From assembly GCA_002049455.2 (NCBI GenBank), contig KV919088.1:20738-84737 (forward strand): DNA of 64,000 bases, given 5' to 3'. Positions 22,981-33,100 of this stretch are shown piece after piece. The stretch's first letter is position 1, and each line of letters starts with the position of its first letter. The notes below the pieces were generated by a model. That model did not search any database. It was not told the origin of the DNA and was given only the letters and a program-made list of their open reading frames with translations. This stretch comes from Porphyra umbilicalis. Lineage: Eukaryota; Rhodophyta; Bangiophyceae; Bangiales; Bangiaceae. The position numbers and the translations under genes were made by a program.

Positions 22981-23004
22981 CAGTTGTGCCGATCGGCACA
23001 ACTG
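22981..23004. repeat. 24-bp perfect palindrome inside pogo 5' end
   Basis: Half-site CAGTTGTGCCGA followed immediately by its complement. It starts 9 bp inside the terminal repeat and has no counterpart at the 3' end. It could be a transposase or host-factor binding site. Confidence 0.9.
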
Positions 23005-23052
23005 AGGGGGGGGTACGCATTAAGTGGCCCTCCACGGAGGAGAGAATTCGGC

Positions 23053-23060
23053 ATATATTT
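23053..23060 (+). promoter_or_regulatory. TATA-like box of pogo transposase gene
   Basis: GCATATATTTAC lies about 230 bp upstream of the ATG at 23291, within the element. Assigned by position only. Confidence 0.35.
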
Positions 23061-23290
23061 ACTCTCTTTGGAGACCACATGGGAAAAATTGCCATGTCAC
23101 TTACTCCGGTAGTAATTGTACTTGGCGATATTTTGTGGACGATTTGTCGTCGCCGCTCGCCGTCACTCGCCGTCACTCGTCCACCCCCGACGGAACACGC
23201 CACCAGCTGCTGACCGACCGCCATGCTGCCTACGGACGCTCCTCATCCGTCCCCGCACCCCTGACGCTCTCCAACCTCTGTTTGATTGAC

Positions 23291-25105
23291 ATGGACGACC
23301 AGGCGCAAGAAGGCCCTTCCCCCAGACCGTCCCTCATTGCTACTCTTTTGACCGCCGCCGCCCTGATCCCGCAGGCGTCGGCTGTGCTCTCGGCGCGACC
23401 TGGGACAGCGGAGGCGGTCAACGCGGCGGCAAGAGCTGCCCTGGACGCCGTTCGCCAAGCTGTACAAGGGAGCCCCCCCCCCCCAGCTCTACCCGCACCA
23501 CCAGCTTCCGGGGCGCCTGGGGTTGCTGCTCTAGGCGCCCCACGTGAGGCGCCTGAGGTTGCTGCTCCAGGCGCCCCACGCGGGGTGCCTGGGATTGCTG
23601 CTCCCGGCGCCCCACGCGGCGAGCGACCGAGGAGGGCAAGTTTGACCATCCAGCAGAAGCAGCTGCTCATCACTCAAGTCGACGACAAGGTCCCGCGCGA
23701 CGTGCTGGCGCAGAGGTATGGCATCTCCAAGAGGACCATCCATAGCGTGTCTGCGCGGCGGCGTGAGGTGTGGGCCGCCGCAGCTGCAGGAGCCCCCTCG
23801 TTTGCGCGCTGCGTCCAGCCATGCCGCTTCCCACTGGTAAACTGCCTCCTTTTTGAATGGTTTTTGCGTATTCGGACCATGGGGCGCAAGACGATGCCCC
23901 TCTCTCGGCTGGCCTTATCCGTCAAGGCCCGCGAGCTGGCGCAGCGCCACTACCCTGGCCAGGACTTCTCAGCGTCGAACGGGTTTATCGACCGCTGGGC
24001 GAGGCGCCACGGAGTTCGGAGCATCCACCTCCACGGCTCCGGTGGCGGCGTGGACAATGTGGAAGGGGAAACAAGAATGGCAGAACTACGGGCAAAAATG
24101 GTTGGGCTTGACCCAGACTGCATTCTCAACATGGACGAGGCGGCGCTATCCTACCAACTGGCGCCAACCCGCTCCTACGTGATGGATTGTGATGCTCGGG
24201 AGACGCGCGGCACTGCTATGCATAGGGCCAAGGCACGCATCACGCTCATCGTTTGCATCAACGCAACGGGCACCTTTAAGTCCATCTCCGTGATTGGGAA
24301 GGCGGCCGAGCCGGTTTGCTTCCGTGGGGTGCAACAACTTCCCTTAAGGTACTACAGTCAAAAGAATGCGTGGATGGACTCCACGGTGTACGCCAAGTGG
24401 CTGGCCGACCTCAGTGCTGATTGGGCGGCCTTCACGGCGCAGCGCGGCTTTTTGGTCATAGACAACGCGTCTGGCCACGACTCGTCGAAAACGAGTGACC
24501 GACTGGACATCGAGTGGCTGCCGCCCAATACCACGGCGCTTTTTCAACCGGCAGACCAAGGCGCCATCAACGCGGTTAAGTCAACATACAAGCGCGGCAT
24601 GATGCGGGAGATGCTGGGGACGTTTGACCAGCAATTTGAGGAGACCCCGCCCGAACGGGACGCCCGGCGGAGGAGGGACGCTCGGGCGAGGCCCGGGTCC
24701 CTTGGGGTGGCGGATGGGCGAGCACCGCACGTGCTGGACGCCATGCGCCTCGTTAAGGAGGCTTTTTCTGGCCTGTCCGCTACTGCCATCATGCGCTGCT
24801 GGCTACGCGCCAAGTGCACCCCCCCTGACGTCTCGCGACTCATCCAGCTGAGGCTGGACCAGGCGGTGGCGGCGGCCCGGGAGCACCCCCCGACAGACGA
24901 TGCGCAGGCCATATTTGCATTGCTGCGCAGCGCGAGGAGCCTGGGCCCGGTCGGCGGTCAGCATGTTGGCGAGGGCGCCAACCGCGCGCATGAGGGCTTC
25001 ATTCCTGGCAGCCATCCTCGTGCGCTGTCAGTCATTGAGGTGTGGCTTGGGGATGAAGATAGCGCAGACTCCATTATGTCTGTTGTGGACACAGAAATAA
25101 ACTGA
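23291..25105 (+). CDS. pogo/Tigger-type DDE transposase, 604 aa
   Basis: It catalyses cut-and-paste transposition of its own element. The frame is open further upstream, but 23291 (MDDQAQEG) is the first good ATG. After a Pro/Ala-rich linker of near-repeats (GAPGVAALGAPREAPEV), a helix-turn-helix follows at about residues 110-160 (LTIQQKQLLITQVDD ... LAQRYGISKRTIHSVSARRR). A CENP-B/Tc5-type second HTH spans about 180-255 (LFEWFLRIRTMGRKTM ... SNGFIDRWARRHGV). The DDE_1 core has Asp at 282 (NMDEAAL), 391 (VIDNASGH) and 422 (QPADQGAI), a DD30D spacing typical of pogo. The C-terminus contains ATAIMRCWLRAKC. No stop, frameshift or missing catalytic residue is visible. Terminal repeats and TA duplication flank it. 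Confidence 0.9.
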   Translation: MDDQAQEGPSPRPSLIATLLTAAALIPQASAVLSARPGTAEAVNAAARAALDAVRQAVQGSPPPPALPAPPASGAPGVAALGAPREAPEVAAPGAPRGVPGIAAPGAPRGERPRRASLTIQQKQLLITQVDDKVPRDVLAQRYGISKRTIHSVSARRREVWAAAAAGAPSFARCVQPCRFPLVNCLLFEWFLRIRTMGRKTMPLSRLALSVKARELAQRHYPGQDFSASNGFIDRWARRHGVRSIHLHGSGGGVDNVEGETRMAELRAKMVGLDPDCILNMDEAALSYQLAPTRSYVMDCDARETRGTAMHRAKARITLIVCINATGTFKSISVIGKAAEPVCFRGVQQLPLRYYSQKNAWMDSTVYAKWLADLSADWAAFTAQRGFLVIDNASGHDSSKTSDRLDIEWLPPNTTALFQPADQGAINAVKSTYKRGMMREMLGTFDQQFEETPPERDARRRRDARARPGSLGVADGRAPHVLDAMRLVKEAFSGLSATAIMRCWLRAKCTPPDVSRLIQLRLDQAVAAAREHPPTDDAQAIFALLRSARSLGPVGGQHVGEGANRAHEGFIPGSHPRALSVIEVWLGDEDSADSIMSVVDTEIN

Positions 25106-25225
25106 CCCCTGGCCAGACGGACCATCACGCCGTGGCCGCATCCCCAACTCCCGGATGCCTTCTGTTTAATATTGCCCGCGAGAAGAAAAAAAGCATAATG
25201 GCCACAGAAGGCAAGCCATGTTTGT

Positions 25226-25775
25226 CTCAATATGGCATGGGGGGGGGTTGGGGCGCGGGGGGATGGGGGGCGGAGCGCCCTGCAGCACTCCGCGGCGGAT
25301 CGCGGCGGCTCAGAGGGGGGGGGGGCGGGGGACGGGGGGATGAGGGGGGGGTTCAACCCCTTCGTCAATTTGATGCGGGGGGGGGGGGGGGGGGGGGCGG
25401 GGTGGATGGGCAGAGCGGGGCGCTGGGGTGGGCGGGGGGGCTGGGGGCAGGCTGCCCAGTGGCACCCGCCGCGGCGACTTGGCTGGGGGGGTGGCTCTCG
25501 GGGACAGAATCTGGGGCGGCGACCCGCAAGGTCTGGCGCATCGAGCCCAGTGATGCCAATGATGGATGACCAAATTTGGTCGGGTCCCGCGCAAGTGCTG
25601 GGGGGGGCGAGTCGGGGGGGCTGGCGAGGTAGGGGGGGGGGGGTTCGTTGAGCGGGGGCGGGTCGGGTTGGCGGGGGGCGCGTTGGGGGGGGGGGGGTGT
25701 GGCGGGCGGGGCGGGGGGGGGGAGGGGGAGGGGGTGGGATAGGGGGGGGGAGGCTGGGGCGGGCGGGGGTTAGCG
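25226..25775. repeat. G-run tract in the 3' part of the pogo-like element
   Basis: About 550 bp dominated by runs of 6 to more than 18 G on the plus (transposase-sense) strand, 120 bp downstream of the transposase stop. It is strongly G-quadruplex-prone. Long Pro-rich frames on the opposite strand are a by-product. Confidence 0.85.
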
Positions 25776-26141
25776 GCGTGCCATCCGATGGCACCCGCCG
25801 CGGTGACTCGGGGTGAGGAAGGGAGCGGGTGCCACCCGTAAGATCCAGCGCGTGGCCCCCGCGAGGAGAATGACGGGTGACTGAACCGAGTCGGGACCCG
25901 GTCCAGTGTCGGTCGGCAGATGGCGCCGGCCTCTCTCCACGGCTGCGGTTGGGTGGGTCCAGCATGCATCGTTGCGTGGCGATTGCATATTTACCGTCAA
26001 GTGCTTTGTCGTGATCCAGCCAGACTGTCCCCAGAACACCGCCAGCCTGTCTCCTCCAACCTATTTACGTGGGCCAAGATCCGTTTGGCAATATGGCCCC
26101 GGACACTTTTAGGAGGGCCACCTCTTTGGTCTACCCTGGGG

Positions 26142-26160
26142 CAAGTGAGGGGTCGCACTG
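26142..26160 (-). repeat. 3' terminal inverted repeat of pogo-like element
   Basis: 19 bp, perfect complement of 22953-22971; ends GCACTG directly before TA. Confidence 0.9.
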
Positions 26161-26352
26161 TACACGCCCAGTTAAGCCGTCGCATACGGCTTTCGGCATT
26201 ACAGCCGTCTACGAAAAATATCTGCGACGTGGCGAGATGTGAACGGGGCGTGGGGTCGCGGAGCTCAGAATCGTGCGTGGCAAAACAGCTCATTTGAATC
26301 GTGGGGGGGGAGGGTGCCATTCGACAACGCCTTCCAAACACGCAGTCATGGA

Positions 26353-26755
26353 TATTGCTGATCCCCGAATTTTGTCCTGGTGGACAGAGACTGACTGGCG
26401 GACCGACTCTCTCCACCAATCAGATGCGCCCCTGGGACTGACTTGGTGCTCCTGATTGCTTACATGTGCCCATCCAGCCTGGAAATCGACATCAGCACCT
26501 CCTTTTTTCTGCACTTCTGGCAAGGAGACAGTAGAAAATCTCAAGATCTCGCGTGGGCAGCTTGCTCCGCGCCAAGAAAATCGGATCCAGCGGCAACAAA
26601 CAGTGAGTTCTGCTGGATGCAAGGTCCTGGCACCGATTGCGGGCTTTCTATTGGCTTCGTTGCATTCTTATTGTCGTTTTAGACCAATAGAGTGCTCTTA
26701 TTCACAGTCAGTCTCTGTCTCAGTCCCCCAGGACAAAATTCGGGGATCAGCAATA
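26353..26755. mobile_element. MITE-like inverted-repeat element, about 400 bp
   Basis: The left end (TATTGCTGATCCCCGAAT... from 26353) and right end (...ATTCGGGGATCAGCAATA to 26755) are inverted copies, perfect over 28 bp. They are still similar for about 45 bp, where one arm carries a small insertion (both contain CAGTCAGTCTCTGTC). The interior has no coding capacity. TA at both edges could be the target duplication. It is probably a non-autonomous DNA transposon; the autonomous partner is not in the window (its ends differ from the pogo element). Confidence 0.75.
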
Positions 26756-27372
26756 CCTCAAGGGACCCGTGATCGTCGGGAAAGTGGGGCGCATACTAGA
26801 CGTGTACTAACACGCGTACTAGGCTAAATCTCATGTACTACAGGCCCGATTGCCTTACTGGCATCAATTCGGAGCGGCGGCCGTGGGGGGGGGGCCGAAC
26901 GCACGGCATCTGGGGGGGGGGGGGTCCAGAACGTGGGCTACAAGTCGCACGTGCTGGCGCCGTGGGGTGTACCAGGTAAATCGGGCCAGATTCGTGGACT
27001 TGTAGCCCCTGCTGAAGCAGGCTACAAGTGACACACAAGGAAGTCGGGTGTGTCTTCGTCGTTTCGCAGCGTGCCAGGGCCAGTCAGGACGGTTTGTCAC
27101 CCATCAATCTGTGTGGGGCGTCCCTGGAATGCCAGAAGCTACCAGCGTTCAGCACGTAGAAGCAGCAGCTCTGAGGGTCACACATCACTTTCTTTAATGC
27201 GACCGGCCGGGTCCCAAACGCTTCATTGCTTCTGACACGTCCCTCAACCGAGACCTTCGCGACACGCATTGATTCAAGCTCCGAGAGGCACAACTGCCTT
27301 GCTCGTCTACCCCTCCCGCCCCACCAACACCCCATCCCACCCCCCCGCCCTCCTCCCCCCCCCCTCCCCCCA
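26756..27372. other. intergenic; one hairpin
   Basis: No gene. ACTTGTAG (26998) pairs with CTACAAGT (ending about 27029), with an inner CCTGCT/AGCAGG pair, giving a 14-bp stem with a 2-nt bulge. C-rich runs at 27,300-27,370 lie just past the stop of the minus-strand Plavaka-type gene, in its 3' UTR. Confidence 0.4.
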
Positions 27373-30300
27373 TCATTCGTCATCCGTCTCCTCTCCCGCA
27401 TCGCTGACCGCGAATGCGTTCACAAAAAAGCGGGCGGCGCGCAGCTCTGCAGCGGTGGATGGTACCTCGTTAGGCATGAAAAGCAAGCCATGCCGCTCAC
27501 AAAGCTCCTCCCAGTCGTGCTCCACTGCAACCCAGCCCACAATTTCGCTGACCTCCACGACTTCCAGACGGGCCGCATTCCCACCGGACGGTACCGCCCA
27601 TCGCAGTCGCTGACACCCGTAGTCCGTCAGTACACAACCCTCACGAGGTGCCGCTTCCTCTGCCCGCCGAACCACCAGCCGATTTCGTCTCCCAGTTCGG
27701 GACTGTACAACGAGCGCAGCTTGACCGTAGAATTTGTTGCCACCGGGCCCGCGGTACTGCAGCCAGTCATACCAAGGAGCGCCATGAAAGCTCGCTGCCG
27801 CACGAATGGTTTTGGCCACCCAGCCACGCCTAGGGGCGGATGACTTGCCGTAGTATACGAAGTCGCAATAGACCAAGGAAGCACTGTCCTCCACCTCCAA
27901 CACAGTACAGAGCCCAGGCAATTTGCGCTTGCGCGCAAGCTGTGGCGCAGTACAGCGGTGGGAGAAGCGAAGAGGTCTGCTGCGGCGTCCGGCGTGTACT
28001 GGCATTGCAGCTGAGCCCGCTGCGATTGGGCGCTCCTCTTCCTCCAGCAATAAGGCAGCCACCTGCTGGTTCAACAGCAGCTGCTCAACAAACTGGTCGC
28101 GCCTCTTGTTGGTGGCCTTGTACGCCGCTTTCACTACCTTGTGCAGCGTCTCATTGTAGCCCGTGTTCCCGTCGAACAAATTTCCTCGCAGACGGAACTC
28201 GTCAAGTAGATGCACGGCAAGGCGGTGCAACTTCGTAGTATGCGACGGACCGAGCAACGGCTGGTACTAGTCGATGACCCATTTCTGTGCCCGTTCAGCA
28301 ACTGCCGCCGCTTGTACGCCATTGATCCCACCGCCAGTACACCTCTCAGCAAAGATCTCGTTCGTCACTGCCACCAGCTCACACACGGCCCTCGTCAGAA
28401 GCCGGTGGTCCGTATCGTTCTGCGCGGAGCCAATGGTGGCGACGACGGCAAAGGGCGAGAACGGCAGAGCCCGTCGGTGCTCGCTACCCGTCATCGTTGC
28501 CTGCTTCGTAGCCTTGGTTACAAAATACCTACGCACGAGGGAGATAGAATCGAAGCCAGTACATGAAAGAAATAGTACACAACGCTAGCTTAAAAGGAAT
28601 CGGGTACAAGTGTCAATCTCCGTGTCAGTTTAGGTCGATGAGCTACTCAACCGCGCGTCGCTGTCACCGATCGTTCACTACTCGTCACCCAATACAAAAC
28701 ACCTTCGTTCTCTATACTCTGACGTACCCGGGGTGTATGTGTGGCACTCGTGCACGGCGTGAGGGATGCTTGAACCGCATGTTGATGGCGCGCTCGGAAG
28801 TGGTGACTGTGCCGAGCCGTACATGGCCACCCGGCATAGCAATCTTCCGGAGGTACTCGGGTACCGCCTTTGCGACCATGCGGTTGATACCAACGTCCAT
28901 GACCTGATCACACGCAGACCACAGCACAGTACCAACACGAACGGGAATGCACATGCAACGTGTCGTTCGTGAGCTGACACCCGGTACCAACACAAGCGGC
29001 CTGGCCTCCACAGGACGCAGTCGTTGTACGGAACATCCACAAACAGGACGATACCGAAAAGACGCACATACAGCTTGAGAAACATACGTGGAGGTGGTCA
29101 AACCCTGGCAAACGATACAGCATACGCGGGCCGTTGCCAAGCCCGGCCCATTCAGCCAGAACACGAACCATGCTGTTCAAACTGTGCGCCATCTGCGCCT
29201 CGGTACGCATCGCGCCAGCACCGCGGAAGTCACCCATCAGCACATTGCGCAGTTGCACCCGCACAGTCTCGTGCACATCCCTTGGGGGAGCATTCGTGCC
29301 CGCCTCCGTACAGGAGCTGTCCCGCCCAACAGTACATGCCGTGCAAGGGAAGAGGCAGCCAGACCCCTTCAGACACATGACTGCGCGCACCTCGGGTTGG
29401 TCACATACGTACAGAAGAGCACGGGGAGCGACACGCACGCAGCCACCACCGGGAAGATTGAGCCTCGTCCCGTCATGACTTGCCAGCAGACTTGCCCGGA
29501 ATACAACATGTAGGATGCGCTGCAGCAACTCGGCACGTACTTCCTGGCCCTTCATGGTCTCGAGAAACTTGGCCTCCACCTGCGGGATGTACGCCAGGGG
29601 GACCCACCGCACCTCATCTGTGTTGATGTTGATGACCCGCGTCCGCAAAGGGTAGGCCGACACAGCGCCGCTGCTGCTCAGTACAGTCGAGTGGGAGTAC
29701 ATATTGAACCCCAGCACACGCGTCCCTGGATGTAAGGTACCGTCAACGTGCTCCTTTTGCCGCTTGTACATTTCACCGTCCCATGCGTTGCACAGTACGG
29801 TGCCCGGTGCGGTCATACTGGCGTCTGTACTGGCGTCCATCGACCCAGCATCATGTTCAGTAGACGAAGATGCCCCCCAGTACAGGTCCTCGGGTTGGGC
29901 ACGCATCACCTCGTCTTGAGCGGCTTGTAGTGCGTCTCTGAAGAAGACGGTGTACTGGCGCCCGTCAATCTTCATGATGACCTTCCTCCAGTTGAGCGGC
30001 GCAATGAGGGTCCGCTTGTAGCGGCGCACGGCGGCAATGAAGCGCCAGACCGTCTTGAAAGCATCCGTGAAAGGTCTTGTCGTGGCAGCATCCGTGGCCG
30101 CTTCGACCTTCAGCGTGTAGTTTTACAGGGCCTTGAGCTCGCGCTGCGCCATCACACCCCCGCTGCCAACAGTACAGGCATGGATGAAGATGTGCTGGAG
30201 ACCATCTCGCTGCCACGGCTCAACGCGACCCCCCAGCATAGGAAAAGCCATCGTAGACTGGTCTGCATCAGCAAAGCGCTCGTAGAGCGAAAAAAGGTCG

Positions 30301-30923
30301 TCACACAAGCGACGGTCAGGGTCACCGTCTTCTTTGTCCGAGCCACTATCAGGCGCTGACAATCGCCCACCACCTCGCGGCGAAGTGTCATCACCCGTGG
30401 CGCCCCACGCTGGTGTACGAGAACGCTCACCAAACGCGTCCAGAGTACATCCGTCCTCCTGTGCAGTACAGCTTGCTCCAACAGTACAGTTCCACGAGCG
30501 CCGATGCCGCCGCCGCCGCTGACCTCCATGCCGACCTTCAGCTTGGCGTGCACGCCTTGCCTGGGCAGATGGTTGTCCTCGAAGGGCACGACCACGACGG
30601 TGCTCACACGTGAGCGTCCTGGCAAGCTCGAGATAGAAATCCGATGGGAGTGCTGCAGCTGTCCCAACTGCCCCGACATGTCCGCCAGCAGGGCCAGTTG
30701 GGTGAGACGTGGCCGCGTCTTGATCGCCCAGCATGGGATCGTCGTCGTCCTGGCCAGGTAGTAAAGGCGTGTCATCGTCGGTCTCGATACATCTTGTATT
30801 GACAGGTACAGCCGTAGGATTGACGGGGGGCATGTCGTGGCAGTGCGACGCGTTGAAGTGCCGCGACTCGCCAACAGAAGAGCGCAGCATGCGGCCGCAA
30901 CTCGCAACCCGACAGGGAAACAT
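27373..30923 (-). pseudogene. Plavaka-type transposase, copy 2, two introns, two in-frame stops
   Basis: It has the same domain order as the gene at 8-12 kb. A degenerate C2H2 finger follows ATG 30923 (FPCRVASCGRML ... HFNASH). Then come VWRFIAAVRRYKRTL, TVFFRDALQAAQDEV, NMYSHSTVLSSSGAVSAYPL, VCDQPEVRAVMCLKG and FDHLH. Intron 1 (29087-28904) starts GTATGT, ends GATCAG, and joins FDHLH to VMDVGINRMVAKAV in phase 0; copy 1 has no intron there. Intron 2 (28727-28529) starts GTACGT and ends GCGTAG, phase 2, at the same position as copy 1's intron. The last exon holds TTKLHRLAVHLLDEFRLRGNLF and a C-terminal block (APWYDWLQYRG ... STAAELRAARFFVNAF). Nonsense codons: TAA at 30125-30123 and TAG at 28269-28267. 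The frame in the Arg-rich 30.4-30.6 kb part is uncertain. Confidence 0.75.
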
Positions 30924-31042
30924 AGCCACAGTCGGGCACGATTGGTCGCCACATCAAAGGTCAGGACAGAGGCCAAAGCCAACGGACGGTGAAACGGTGC
31001 AGTGCGTCTAGCGGCGCGTCCGACGGTGCGTGCTCGCGACCG

Positions 31043-31130
31043 GTGTGTACGCACTACAGGTGTGTACTCGCGACAGGTGCGTACTCACGACAGCTGTGTA
31101 CTCACGACAGGTGGTGTGTACTCACGACAG
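31043..31130. repeat. 17-bp short tandem repeat
   Basis: Five units of the type GTGTGTACTCACGACAG: four of 17 bp, the last expanded to 20 bp. They sit between the two divergent genes and are rich in GTAC. Confidence 0.85.
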
Positions 31131-31834
31131 TATTGATCCGTCCAGTTCATTGGTCCAGCACAGTACAACCAATACACGAAGTAGTACCACTAAAGAATAA
31201 GGTAGCCCCTCCCTTTAGTTATATAACTGCAATCAGCACAGTGCTGACAACAATGTGTACCGCACCCGGCTGTACTCCTAGCCAGGCTCAGTGCTGTCGA
31301 GCACGTCCGGGGAGCCGTCTTTAGCTGACCCAGTCCAGGGTGTTCACTGCCAGTTGTCCGTAGCACACCTGTCCAGAACTAATCTGCCAACACAAGATCG
31401 AACAGCATTGGCCACAGCATGTCGTGCTGACACAGACTCGAGTGCTGATTGGTACAGCGACGACAGTCAATGAGCTCGTCCGTACCCGGGAGGTGTACCC
31501 ACGCGGGCCCTCGAACCAACACCGTCACAGCCGTCACCCCGACGACCCCCTCCCTGTGTGCTGTTGCAGGCTGCTGCACGGCCTCGACGGAGCGGGCCCG
31601 CAGCGGGCCCGGAACGACGACTCGACTCAACGTTGCGCTCTTGAGAGCAAGGGACGGGCGTCACCGTCATGGCCCGTGGACTGATGACTCGTGGGCTGCT
31701 CCCGTACTCCCGCATGGTTCGCGGCTGCTCCCTCTCTCCCCTCCCCTTGCTGGCCTCACCCCTTCTGCTGACACCCCCTTCCCCCTCCAGCCCATCCACC
31801 CAATCCCCCTTCACGCTCCCCGCCGCCAGGAGGT
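31131..31834. other. intergenic region between divergent genes
   Basis: Separates the minus-strand Plavaka-type gene from the plus-strand orphan gene. It holds a palindromic TATA-like word (31217), a CAGCACAGTGCTG palindrome near 31,237, and a C/T-rich leader before the ATG at 31835. No gene supported. Confidence 0.4.
31217..31228. promoter_or_regulatory. palindromic TATA-like element AGTTATATAACT
   Basis: A perfect 12-bp palindrome containing TATATAA on both strands. It is about 295 bp from the minus-strand start at 30923 and 605 bp from the plus-strand start at 31835. It could serve as a core promoter in either direction; positional inference only. Confidence 0.3.
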
Positions 31835-32439
31835 ATGACTCTGTTGGACGACGTGAGTCGCCTTCTTGAGGCCGCTAGCGACGCACTGGACGCCGCGAAT
31901 GCGGGACACAATGACGGTGTGACTGCCGGCCCGGCAGCAATGCCCACTGTCAGTGGTCCAGCAGCCACCGGCTACGTTGCCGGCTCCGGTGACAGTGAGG
32001 GTCTCCACGGCGGCCACGTCGGTTGTGTCGGCCGTGTTGACGAGGGCCATGTCGACCCTGCTGGCAGGCTGGCCCCAGCACCGACCGCCGCATCGGCCTC
32101 CGTGCCCGTCAACGGCCTCGTTCTTACACCCACTCCGCCTTTGTTGCCGCCGTTTCCTACCCTGGGGACTCCGCTTCCCGTGCCGGAAATCACACCAGTG
32201 CCGCTGACGGACGGGGCTTGGGATCCCGCCGTGTCGCCCGACACGATCGCGGCAGCCGCCGCAAGGCTGGTTGCGGCCGTCAACATGGTCGTCACCGCGA
32301 GGGCGAGCACCAACACGGGCGCCGCCGCTTCCTATATTGGCGCCGCCAGCACGCACGTGGCAGCCCGCCTGGTGGACCCCGCGGCCCCCGCGGTCGCCGC
32401 CGACAGTACGGTCTCCCCCGCTGCCGACACGGACGCCCT

Positions 32440-33100
32440 CGCAAGTACGGTCACCCCCACTGCCCCCAAGGTCGCCCCCGCGAGTACGGTCGCCCCCGCC
32501 AGTACGGTCGCCCCCGCCGCCCCCAAGGGCGCCCCCGCGAGTACGGTCGCCCCCGCCAGTACGGTCGCCCCCGCAAGTACGGTCGTCCCCGCCAGTGCGG
32601 TCGCCCCCGCTGCCCCCAAGGTCGCCCCCGCGAATACGGTCGCCCCCACGAGTACGGCTGCCCCCGCCAGGACGGTCGCCGCCGCCAACAAGGTACCCCC
32701 GCTGTTAACACGGTCGCTGCCGCCAGCACGGGCGCTTCCACCGCCACTTCGGACGCCCCCGCCCCCCCCGAAGCCACCACTGCCAACACGCTCGCCGCTG
32801 CCAGTACGGTTGCCCCCACCGCCAACACGGTGGTCGCCGTCAGTACGGTCGCCCCGGCTACCAACGCGGTCGGCGCTGCCAGTACGGACGCAGCTGCCAG
32901 GACGGACGCCGCTGCCAGTACGGACGCCGCTGCCAGTACGGTCGCCGCCATCAACACGGTGACCGCCGTCAGCACGGGCACCTCCGCCAAGACGGTGATC
33001 ACCGCCGAGACTGTGTGCGTCGCCGCCAACACGGCGGCCGCCGCCAGTGCGGTAGGCGTGGTTGACAGGCCGGCGTCGGCGGCCAGTACGGGTGCCGGAG
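32440..33100. repeat. 18-bp coding minisatellite (AGTACGGTCGCCCCCGCC type)
   Basis: Roughly 30 diverged 18-bp units encode Ala-Pro-Ala-Ser-Thr-Val and variants in the orphan gene. Unit length is a multiple of 3, so expansion keeps the frame; the single frameshift near 32,690 is an independent event. Confidence 0.8.

Larger units (their letters stand above)
22953..26160 (+). mobile_element. pogo-like (Tc1/mariner superfamily) DNA transposon, full length
   Basis: The ends are inverted repeats: CAGTGCGACCCCTCACTTG at 22953-22971 and its exact complement at 26142-26160. Each is flanked by TA (22951-22952 and 26161-26162), the target duplication of this superfamily. A second inverted pair, GTGGCCCTCC, lies just inside at 23024-23033 and 26112-26121. 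The element is 3,208 bp and carries one open transposase gene (23291-25105). Its 3' third is extraordinarily G-rich. Intact ends, intact frame and full catalytic triad make it potentially autonomous. Confidence 0.9.

Noticed and set aside
24958-25969. Pro-rich minus-strand frame of 335 codons
   Set aside because: Complement of the G-run tract in the pogo element; no domain.
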